Part shown: positions 1 to 5,182 of the stretch, one piece after another
Layout of the letters: each line of letters begins with the position of its first letter
Numbering within the stretch: the stretch's first letter is position 1
Assembly: GCA_021806765.1 (NCBI GenBank)
Contig: JAJZQR010000297.1
Span: 1 to 6,778, forward strand
Origin: Chloroflexota bacterium
GTDB lineage: Bacteria; Chloroflexota; UBA6077
Direction of reading: 5' to 3'
DNA: 6,778 nucleotides
The notes under the pieces: generated by a model
The model's input: only the letters and a program-made list of their open reading frames with translations
Databases searched by the model: none
What the model was told of the DNA's origin: nothing
Translations under genes and position numbers: made by a program

Positions 1-105
1 GACCGTGCGGCGGCCATTTACCGCACTGCTGTTGCCGGCCCAGGAGGGCGGCGAGATGAGGAGGGTGTTGATCTCGTTGAGCTATAGGCCTGGAGGGTTC
101 TTCCC
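1..105 (+). other. Upstream leader of trkA, possibly the 3' end of a preceding gene
   Basis: Two plus-strand frames are open from the left edge. Frame 1 ends at TAG 85-87, 18 bases before trkA, with C-terminal residues DLVEL. Frame 2 runs to TAG 116-118, overlapping trkA by 13 bases, and has the stronger G/C bias at third codon positions, like the neighbouring genes. Either could be the tail of a co-directional upstream gene, or neither. The visible peptides are too short to name. No convincing promoter is seen here, so trkA may be read from a promoter left of the window. Confidence 0.25.
92..97 (+). promoter_or_regulatory. Ribosome binding site of trkA
   Basis: GGAGGG lies 8 bases before the ATG at 106. 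It is a strong Shine-Dalgarno match at normal spacing and supports the chosen start. Confidence 0.75.
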
Positions 106-1449
106 ATGCGCGTCATAGTGGTCGGCGCTGGGGTGGTTGGGTACAACACGGCGGTGATGATTTCCCAGGAGCACCACGACGTGGTGGTCATCGAGGAGTC
201 CGAGGAGAAGATCGATCGGATCCGCCGGAAGCTTGACGTGATGACGGTGCAGGGGAACGGGGCGAACCCCACCGTGCTGGAAGAGGCGGGAGCGAGGCAG
301 GCGGACCTGGTGGTGGCGGCCACGGACATCGACGAGGTCAACATGGTCGCCTGTTTCACCGCCAAGCAGATGGGGGCGCGACGCACCGTCGCAAGGTTGC
401 GACGGGAGGAGTACGTCAGCAACGGCGGCGCAGCTACCTTCTCGGTGATGGGGATCGACCACGTGGTCACCCCGGAAGTGGTGGCGGCAGAGGAGATCGT
501 GGACGTTCTTTCGTCGGGCTCGGCCCTGTCGGCCGAGGATTTCGGGGCCGGCAAGATTCGGATGGTGGAATACAAGGTCCTCGATGCCCCCATCCTGGAT
601 GTTCCCCTGGCGGAGGTGAAGTTCCCCAAACCGTGCAAGGTGGTGGCCATCGTTCGGCCCGAGGGCGCGATCATCCCCCGTGGCGGCGACTCAATCCGAT
701 CCGGCGACCACATCTACGTGGTAGCGGATCGGGGCCACATTCGGGATCTGGAGCCGCTGTTCGGTGTTGCCAAGGGAGCGGGTGCCCCCCACAACATCAC
801 CCTCTTCGGGTGCGGGCGTACCGGCTTCCAGCTGGCCAAGATCCTGGAGCGCCACAACGTGCGGGTGAAGGTGATCGAGCAGAATCGAGAGCGCTGCGAA
901 TTGCTGGCGGCGGAACTCAGGAACGCCCGGGTGATCTGCGGGGACGAGCACGAACTGGACGTGTTTCGGGAGGAGGCGATACCGGGGGTCGACGCCTTCG
1001 TGGCCATCACTGCCAGGGGTGAGCTGAACATCCTGATGGCCCTCCTGGCCAAGCAGATGGGAGTCAGGCGCACCGTCGCCGTGTTCAACGAGCCGGAGTA
1101 CGTTCCCCTGGCCGAGAAGTTCGGGATCGACGCGGCCATCAGCCCCCTGCTGTTGAGCGCCGGGGCGATCCTCAAGTTCGTGCGACGGGGGCAGGTGCTG
1201 GCTGTCACCCTGCTGGAGCAGCAGCAGGCAGAGGCCATCGAACTGGTAGCGGCGCCGGGCTCGCGGGTAGTGGGCAAGTCGCTGAGCGAGCTGCGGTTTC
1301 CGAGAGGCGCCACCGTGGGCGCCATCCTGCGCGGCGGGAAGGCGACGGTGCCCGGCGGCGCGGACCGCATCCTCGCCGGAGACAGGGTCGTGGTGGTGGC
1401 CCTTCCTTCCACGATACCCGCTGTGGAAGGGTTGTTCGAATCGGCGTGA
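106..1449 (+). CDS. trkA: Trk potassium uptake system regulatory subunit TrkA
   Basis: Cytoplasmic NAD(H)-binding protein that assembles on the TrkH pore and gates potassium uptake. At 447 aa it has the classic duplicated TrkA layout: RCK_N at about 1-125, RCK_C at about 140-222, a second RCK_N at about 229-345 and a second RCK_C at about 365-446. Both Rossmann glycine motifs are intact: GAGVVG at residues 7-12 and GCGRTG at 235-240. Each is followed by an acidic residue closing strand 2 (E30 and E258), as expected for NAD rather than NADP. Both N-domains also keep a gN(I/M)...AKQMG(A/V)RRTVA segment (near 79-96 and 308-325), showing the internal duplication. The length is close to the roughly 458 aa of well-known TrkA proteins. 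The ATG at 106 has a strong RBS and puts the first Rossmann strand at the N-terminus. The stop overlaps the start of trkH, so the two are very likely co-transcribed and translationally coupled. Confidence 0.95.
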   Translation: MRVIVVGAGVVGYNTAVMISQEHHDVVVIEESEEKIDRIRRKLDVMTVQGNGANPTVLEEAGARQADLVVAATDIDEVNMVACFTAKQMGARRTVARLRREEYVSNGGAATFSVMGIDHVVTPEVVAAEEIVDVLSSGSALSAEDFGAGKIRMVEYKVLDAPILDVPLAEVKFPKPCKVVAIVRPEGAIIPRGGDSIRSGDHIYVVADRGHIRDLEPLFGVAKGAGAPHNITLFGCGRTGFQLAKILERHNVRVKVIEQNRERCELLAAELRNARVICGDEHELDVFREEAIPGVDAFVAITARGELNILMALLAKQMGVRRTVAVFNEPEYVPLAEKFGIDAAISPLLLSAGAILKFVRRGQVLAVTLLEQQQAEAIELVAAPGSRVVGKSLSELRFPRGATVGAILRGGKATVPGGADRILAGDRVVVVALPSTIPAVEGLFESA

Positions 1450-2906
1450 GAATCAAGGTTGTAGTTCACTACCTGGGGCTGCTGCTGGCCCTCCTGGGCG
1501 GTCTGATGCTGGTTCCCCTGGCCGTCAGCGTACTGTATCAAGACAGCGACCAGGTGGCGCTGTTGACCTCCGCCCTGATAACCGCCCTGACCGGTGCGAC
1601 CATGTGGTTCTGGACGCGGAAGCAGCCGGGGCCCATGATGCGCAAGGAATCGTTCCTGGTGGTAGCGCTGGGGTGGGCCCTTGCCTCGGCTTTCGGCGCT
1701 CTGCCCTACCTGCTGGCCGGCACCTTTACCAGCTACATCGATGCCTATTTCGAGACGATGTCCGGCTTCACCACTACCGGCTCCTCGGTGCTGGCCGATA
1801 TCGAGGCCCAGCCTCACGGGATCCTCTTCTGGCGGGACTTCACCCAGTGGCTGGGGGGCATGGGGATCATCGCCCTCTTCATCGCCCTGGTGCCCTTGAC
1901 CAGGATCGGGGCGGCCGGGTCATCCTCCCTCTTCGAGGACGAGGCCCCGGCGCCCCAGGCCGATCGGGTTACACCCAAGATCCGGGACACCGCCAAGGCG
2001 CTGTGGGTGATCTACACGGCAATCACCGTGGCCCAGATCCTCCTGCTGCTGCTGGCCGGGATGCCCCTCTTCGACTCCATCACCAACACCTTCGGCACCA
2101 TGGCCACGGGGGGGTACTCCCCCCGCAACGCCAGCATCGCCCACTACAAGAGCCCGGCCGTCGACTGGATCATCACGGCCTTCATGGTCATCGCGGGGGC
2201 CAACTTCGGCCTCTACTACCTGATGTGGAAAGGGAAGATCCGCCGTGCCCTGGCCGACACGGAGCTTCGGGTGTATCTCGCCATCCTGGCGGGGTGCAGC
2301 CTGCTGGTGGCCATCGATCTGATGGTTAATGCGGGCTACACATCCTTCGGCGAGGCCATCCGCTTCGCGGCCTTCCAGATCGTCTCCCAGCAGACCACCA
2401 CCGGCTTCGCCACCGCCGACTTCGACCTGTGGCCCTGGTTCTCCAAGTCTCTTATCCTGCTGGTGATGTTCATAGGCGCCTCCTCGGGTTCCACCGGGGG
2501 CGCCTTGAAGGTGGTCCGCCTGGTCATCGTGACCAAGTATGCTCACCGTCAGATGTACAACGCCTTCCACCCGAGGGTGGTGCTGCCCATCAAGATGGGC
2601 GGTCGGGTCGTGGCCGAGAACATCGTCCGGGAGAGCGTGGCCTTCTTCATCCTGTATCAGTCGATCTTCCTCTTCTCCACCCTGGCGGTCATCGCCCTGG
2701 GACTGGACTTCATCACCGGTTTCAGCGGCGTGGCGGCCACCCTGGGGAACGTCGGTCCGGGCCTCGCCAAGGTGGGACCCATCCTGAACTTCTCGCCGAT
2801 GCCCGACCTGGTCAAGATCATCTTCACCTTCGACATGTACGTGGGTCGGTTGGAGTTGTGGACGGTGCTGATCCTGCTTCGGCCCGCCTTTTGGCGGGAG
2901 CCGTGA
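1446..2906 (+). CDS. trkH: Trk potassium transporter membrane subunit TrkH
   Basis: Integral membrane pore subunit of the Trk system, carrying K+ inward across the cytoplasmic membrane with TrkA bound below. At 486 aa it is full length for the family. All four pore-loop filter glycines are recognisable: TTTGSS (G112), ATGGYS (G222/G223), TTTGFAT (G320) and LGNVGPG (G434/G437). The segment ASSGSTGGALKVVR at 345-358 matches the conserved intramembrane gating-loop region after the third pore loop. Hydrophobic segments fill the rest, beginning at residues 9-31, and the protein ends with the family-typical GRLELWTVLILLRPAFWR. The start is GTG 1446, which shares bases with the trkA stop (GTGA). A weak purine-rich GGAAGG sits 15 bases upstream, so translation probably relies on coupling to trkA. 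Whether the ion is K+ only or K+ with H+ or Na+ cannot be told from the sequence. Confidence 0.95.
   Translation: MRIKVVVHYLGLLLALLGGLMLVPLAVSVLYQDSDQVALLTSALITALTGATMWFWTRKQPGPMMRKESFLVVALGWALASAFGALPYLLAGTFTSYIDAYFETMSGFTTTGSSVLADIEAQPHGILFWRDFTQWLGGMGIIALFIALVPLTRIGAAGSSSLFEDEAPAPQADRVTPKIRDTAKALWVIYTAITVAQILLLLLAGMPLFDSITNTFGTMATGGYSPRNASIAHYKSPAVDWIITAFMVIAGANFGLYYLMWKGKIRRALADTELRVYLAILAGCSLLVAIDLMVNAGYTSFGEAIRFAAFQIVSQQTTTGFATADFDLWPWFSKSLILLVMFIGASSGSTGGALKVVRLVIVTKYAHRQMYNAFHPRVVLPIKMGGRVVAENIVRESVAFFILYQSIFLFSTLAVIALGLDFITGFSGVAATLGNVGPGLAKVGPILNFSPMPDLVKIIFTFDMYVGRLELWTVLILLRPAFWREP
2880..2903 (+). terminator. GC-rich hairpin over the trkH stop region, possible weak terminator
   Basis: CCCGCC (2883-2888) and GGCGGG (2893-2898) pair perfectly around a TTTT loop. 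CGG and CCG outside extend the stem across a 2-base bulge. The hairpin includes the last codons of trkH and reaches its TGA stop. No U-tract follows, so intrinsic termination is uncertain; an mRNA 3'-end stabiliser is an alternative. Confidence 0.3.
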
Positions 2907-2910
2907 CCAG

Positions 2911-2959
2911 TTCTGGGTTCTGAGTTCTGGGTTCTGAGTTCTGAGTGCTGAGTGCTGCC
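2911..2959. repeat. 7-bp tandem repeat array, unit TTCTGAG and variants
   Basis: Seven contiguous heptamers begin five bases after the trkH stop: TTCTGGG, TTCTGAG, TTCTGGG, TTCTGAG, TTCTGAG, TGCTGAG, TGCTGCC. Read on the minus strand the unit is ACTCAGA/C. The units differ at one or two bases but the 7-bp period never slips. The array does not code for an assigned protein. Confidence 0.85.
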
Positions 2960-2986
2960 GGGAGCGTGGGCGTCTCGCCAGCCAGG

Positions 2987-3000
2987 TGCTGAGTGCTCGG
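2987..3000. repeat. Short detached block of the same heptad repeat
   Basis: TGCTGAG and TGCTCGG form two more units of the 2911-2959 family, 27 bases beyond its end. They are probably a remnant of a longer array interrupted by unrelated sequence. Confidence 0.55.
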
Positions 3001-3013
3001 CGGCTCTCGGTTG

Positions 3014-3042
3014 TTGCTGGTGAGCTTTACGTGTGCTAGTAT
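3014..3042 (+). promoter_or_regulatory. Candidate sigma-70-type promoter for the D-malate dehydrogenase gene
   Basis: A -35-like TTGCTG (3014-3019), a 17-base spacer and a -10-like TAGTAT (3037-3042) are preceded by TGC, giving an extended -10. Transcription would start near 3049. The leader of about 140 bases would include the dispersed hairpin repeat. Hexamer matches are partial, so this is a candidate only. Confidence 0.45.
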
Positions 3043-3076
3043 CGCGCGCACGAGCACGGTACAGCTCTGATGCGGC

Positions 3077-3144
3077 TCTGGGTGTCCCCGAAGAGGCGGG
3101 TCCAGGGCACAGCGCCTGAGGGGTTTGGGGGGTTCCCAAAGACT
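3077..3144 (+). repeat. Dispersed hairpin repeat, copy 1, with a partial copy in front
   Basis: Positions 3100-3144 match the copy at 4300-4354: GTCCAGGGC, CAGCGC, GGGGT, a T-rich/G-run hairpin, then CAAAGACT. The stem TTTGGG (3124-3129) with CCCAAA (3135-3140) is perfect. Just upstream, TCTGGGTGTCCCCGA (3077-3091) resembles the hairpin half of copy 2, so this site looks like one full copy behind a partial one. It lies in the leader of the dehydrogenase gene. Confidence 0.75.
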
Positions 3145-3190
3145 CTCATTCTCTCAACTATTGTAGTGACGACCGCAGGGAGGATCTGCA

Positions 3191-4264
3191 ATGAGGCACT
3201 ATTCCATCGCCTGCGTCCCCGGAGACGGCATAGGCCGCGAAGTGATAGCCGCCGGCAAGTCGGTGCTGGAATCAGCCCAGCAGACGGACGGCGGTTTTCG
3301 GTTGCACTTCGAGGAGTTCCCCTGGAGCTGCGAGTACTACCTGCAGCATGGGGAGATGATGCCTCGGGACGGACTGAAGATCCTGGAAGGCTTTGATGCT
3401 ATCTACCTGGGAGCCGTGGGGTTCCCGACGGTCCCGGACCACGTATCCCTCTGGGGGTTGCTGCTGCCTATCCGCCAGGGTTTCGACCAGTACGTGAACT
3501 TGAGGCCCGTGAAGCTGCTCCCCGGCATCGCCGGCCCCCTGCGAGACAAGGGGCCGGAGCAGATCGACTTCGTCGCCATCCGGGAGAACACCGAAGGGGA
3601 GTACGCCGGGGTGGGCGGCCGGGTTCACGTACACACCGACCGGGAGGTGGCCGTGCAAACCGGGGTCTTCACCCGCCAGGGGGTGGAGAGGGTGCTGCGC
3701 TACGCCTTCCAGGTGGCTCAGAACCGACCACGCAAGCAGTTGATCGCCGCTACCAAGTCCAATGCCTGCCAGTACAGCATGGTGTTCTGGGATGAGGTGC
3801 TGGCGGAACTGTCGGGGGATTACCCGGAGGTGAAGGCCTCCAAGATGCACGTGGACGCCCTGGCCGCCCAGTTCGTGCTGCGGCCCGAGGCTCTAGACGT
3901 GGTGGTGGCATCGAACCTGTTCGGTGACATCCTGACCGACCTGGGCGGGGCGCTGCAGGGAGGGCTGGGCATACCCGCCAGCGCCAACCTGAACCCGGAG
4001 AAGCGGTACCCCTCCATGTTCGAGCCGGTCCACGGCTCCGCGCCCGACATTGCCGGCAAGGGGATTGCCAACCCGATAGCGGCCATCTGGGCGGGAGCCA
4101 CCATGCTGGACTTCCTGGGAGAGAAGGAAGCCGGCGAGAGGGTGCTCCAGGCCATCGTGAAGGTCACCGCTGAGGGGCGCGTGCTTACCGGCGACCTCGG
4201 TGGCAGGGCCACCACTCAGCAGATGACCGAGGCGATCACCGAGCGAGTGCTCCAGCTGCACTAG
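3191..4264 (+). CDS. dmlA: D-malate/tartrate dehydrogenase (decarboxylating), TtuC/DmlA type
   Basis: NAD-dependent cytoplasmic beta-decarboxylating dehydrogenase of the isocitrate/isopropylmalate dehydrogenase superfamily. It probably oxidises D-malate to pyruvate and CO2 and may also act on tartrate. GDGIG is at 11-15. The substrate loop reads VPDHVSLWGLLLPIRQGFDQ at 81-100, followed by NLRP at 103-106. VPDHVSLWG is typical of the TtuC/DmlA branch and unlike the loop of LeuB. Expected catalytic and binding residues are present: R95, R105, R131, Y138 (in RENTEGEY), K189 (TKSN), and metal-binding D222, D246 and D250 (NLFGDILTD). HGSAPDIAGKGIANP at 281-295 carries D286, pointing to NAD over NADP. 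The 357-aa length is normal. GGGAGG (3178-3183) lies 7 bases before the ATG, fixing the start. It appears monocistronic, with repeat-filled gaps on both sides. Isopropylmalate dehydrogenase is the main alternative and is less likely. Confidence 0.85.
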   Translation: MRHYSIACVPGDGIGREVIAAGKSVLESAQQTDGGFRLHFEEFPWSCEYYLQHGEMMPRDGLKILEGFDAIYLGAVGFPTVPDHVSLWGLLLPIRQGFDQYVNLRPVKLLPGIAGPLRDKGPEQIDFVAIRENTEGEYAGVGGRVHVHTDREVAVQTGVFTRQGVERVLRYAFQVAQNRPRKQLIAATKSNACQYSMVFWDEVLAELSGDYPEVKASKMHVDALAAQFVLRPEALDVVVASNLFGDILTDLGGALQGGLGIPASANLNPEKRYPSMFEPVHGSAPDIAGKGIANPIAAIWAGATMLDFLGEKEAGERVLQAIVKVTAEGRVLTGDLGGRATTQQMTEAITERVLQLH

Positions 4265-4299
4265 GCACACTGGCGTAAGTCCGCGATGGTTCCAGGCGA

Positions 4300-4354
4300 G
4301 TCCAGGGCGCAGCGCTTGGCGGGGTCTGGGGTGTCCCCAGAACTATCAAAGACT
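4300..4354 (+). repeat. Dispersed hairpin repeat, copy 2
   Basis: This is the second copy of the element at 3100-3144. It starts GTCCAGGGCGCAGCGC, contains a perfect 7-bp stem TCTGGGG (4325-4331) with CCCCAGA (4335-4341) around TGT, and ends CAAAGACT. It carries about eight extra bases (near 4339-4347) relative to copy 1. It begins 35 bases after the dehydrogenase stop. The hairpin could slow or end transcription, but no U-tract follows. Confidence 0.75.
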
Positions 4355-4379
4355 TCTTGGTACCTACCTAGTGGCCGTA

Positions 4380-4418
4380 GGTGAGAAGGCGGTTACCAGG
4401 GCGGTTGCCGCCCTCACC
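4380..4418 (+). promoter_or_regulatory. Leader structure upstream of bioY with two exclusive pairings
   Basis: Two pairings compete for the same 3' arm. In one, GGTGAG (4380-4385) and GGCGG (4388-4392) pair with CCGCC and CTCACC (4408-4418), giving 11 bp with a 2-base AA bulge. In the other, AGGGCGG (4398-4404) pairs with CCGCCCT (4408-4414) around TTG. A direct repeat GGCGGTT(A/G)CC at 4388-4397 and 4400-4409 explains the choice. The function is unknown; it resembles no riboswitch I recognise and could equally be a dispersed repeat. Confidence 0.45.
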
Positions 4419-4423
4419 CCATG

Positions 4424-4443
4424 GACATGCAAGAGTGCATGTC
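4424..4443. promoter_or_regulatory. Perfect 8-4-8 palindrome upstream of bioY
   Basis: GACATGCA and TGCATGTC flank AGAG. The size and symmetry fit either a repressor operator or an RNA hairpin. It does not match the classic BirA operator arms (TTGTAAACC/GGTTTACAA). Confidence 0.5.
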
Positions 4444-4445
4444 AG

Positions 4446-4468
4446 CCCCTCTTCCAGGGGGAGAGGGG
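4446..4468 (+). repeat. Strong hairpin, CCCCTCT/AGAGGGG type
   Basis: CCCCTCTTCC (4446-4455) pairs with GGGAGAGGGG (4459-4468) around AGG, with one T-G wobble. Together with CCCTCACCCC (4411-4420) it recalls a widespread bacterial intergenic repeat type (CCCTCACCCC...CCCTCTCCC hairpins). It ends 31 bases before the preferred bioY start. Confidence 0.55.
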
Positions 4469-4485
4469 TACTCCGATGAAGGAAG

Positions 4486-4492
4486 AAAGGAG
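4486..4492 (+). promoter_or_regulatory. Ribosome binding site that decides the bioY start
   Basis: AAAGGAG ends 7 bases before ATG 4500. The upstream in-frame ATG 4476 has only GAGAGGGG, buried in the hairpin at 4446-4468, and the still earlier GTG 4371 would translate the whole hairpin leader. This favours 4500. Confidence 0.7.
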
Positions 4493-4499
4493 CCTTGGG

Positions 4500-5090
4500 A
4501 TGATCTCGCAGGTACGTACCCTCGCGTTCCCTCGCACTCTTCACGGCCAGCTGTTTCTGGCCACCGGTTTCGCTCTACTGACAGCTCTGGGTGCCTTGGT
4601 GCAGATCCCCATCGGGCCGGTGCCCATCACCCTGCAGGTGCTGTTCGTCCTGCTGTCCGGGCTGGTGCTGGGCAGCCGTTTGGGTGCCCTGAGCCAGATG
4701 GAGTACCTGGCCATCGGCTTCGCCGGCGCGCCGGTGTTCGCTCAGGGGAAGAGCGGGCTGATCGCCCTGCTGGGCCCGACCGGTGGTTACCTGGTGGGTT
4801 TCGTACTGGGGGCCTACGTGGCCGGCCTGGTGGCCGAGTCGGTAGCCCGGCCAGGTCGCGTTCGGTTCTTCGTGGCCGGTTTGCTGGGCACGGCGGGGAT
4901 CTACCTGTGCGGCATGATGTGGCTGGCTACCTGGTTCGCCATCGGTCGGGGCACCAACTGGCTGGCCGAGTTGGGTAGCGCCTGGCAGTTCGGGGTCTTG
5001 CCCTTCGTGCTGGTGGACAGCGGCAAGGCAGTGGTGGCCAGCGCCGTGACCCTCTCCGGCCGCGGCCTGGCTTCCTTCCTGAAGCAGTAG
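4500..5090 (+). CDS. bioY: Biotin transporter S component BioY
   Basis: Membrane-embedded substrate-binding subunit of an ECF-type biotin importer. It normally works with a shared or dedicated EcfT and two ATPases, which are not in this window. The 196 aa from ATG 4500 match the usual BioY size of about 190. Signature blocks: PIGPVPITLQVLFVLLSG (37-54), LGSRLGALSQ (57-66), YLAIGFAGAPVFA (69-81) and GPTGGYLVGF (92-101). Near the C-terminus, PFVLVDSGKA (168-177) carries D173 and K176, in the place of the conserved Asp and Lys of the BioY biotin pocket. Most of the length is hydrophobic, consistent with six membrane segments. The frame stays open up to GTG 4371, but the extra 43 residues (CKSACQPLFQG and similar) are unlike BioY and only translate hairpin DNA. 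No biotin synthesis genes are adjacent, so this may be a salvage gene. Confidence 0.93.
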   Translation: MISQVRTLAFPRTLHGQLFLATGFALLTALGALVQIPIGPVPITLQVLFVLLSGLVLGSRLGALSQMEYLAIGFAGAPVFAQGKSGLIALLGPTGGYLVGFVLGAYVAGLVAESVARPGRVRFFVAGLLGTAGIYLCGMMWLATWFAIGRGTNWLAELGSAWQFGVLPFVLVDSGKAVVASAVTLSGRGLASFLKQ

Positions 5091-5105
5091 AAAGAACGAA
5101 GCTGA

Positions 5106-5182
5106 CGTAGGGCGGGGCACACGGCCCCGCCGCCTCAGGCTCTTGGAGGACGGGGCGGCAGGGCAGGGCGCCCTGCCCTACG
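5106..5182. repeat. Inverted pair of CGTAGGGC hairpin repeats between convergent genes
   Basis: The plus strand at 5106-5118 reads CGTAGGGCGGGGC, and the minus strand from 5182 reads CGTAGGGCAGGGC, 12 of 13 identical. Each unit folds. The first has GGCGGGGC (5111-5118) with GCCCCGCC (5124-5131) around ACACG. The second is a perfect 20-bp palindrome at 5160-5179. The pair sits tail-to-tail between bioY and the C45 gene and could act as a bidirectional terminator, although no U-tracts are visible. The far end supplies the last ACG codon and TAG stop of the C45 gene. Confidence 0.75.

Noticed and set aside
1446..1449. GTGA overlap of trkA and trkH as an oddity
   Set aside because: Four-base stop/start overlaps are common in bacterial operons and need no special explanation.
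714..1817. Long minus-strand open frame of 367 codons opposite trkA/trkH
   Set aside because: It lies antisense to two clearly conserved genes, and its low-complexity composition is what antisense of GC-rich coding DNA gives.
1920..2570. Minus-strand open frame opposite trkH
   Set aside because: Gly/Asp/His-rich antisense shadow of a conserved membrane protein; no RBS or family motif recognised.
2911..3000. CRISPR array
   Set aside because: The repeat period is 7 bp with no spacers, so it is a simple tandem array.
3070..3396. Open frame of 108 codons over the dehydrogenase leader and start
   Set aside because: It overlaps a well-supported gene in another frame and its first part is repeat DNA; no family resemblance.
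4380..4468. BirA biotin operator in the bioY leader
   Set aside because: No TTGTAAACC/GGTTTACAA-like arms with the usual spacing are present.
4371..4499. Long BioY form starting at GTG 4371 or ATG 4476
   Set aside because: The extra residues only translate hairpin DNA and do not resemble BioY. ATG 4500 has the best RBS and gives the normal family length. The 4476 start cannot be fully excluded.
5160..5179. Classic intrinsic terminator at the perfect 20-bp palindrome
   Set aside because: There is no hairpin loop to speak of and no U-tract on either strand; treated as part of a repeat pair instead.
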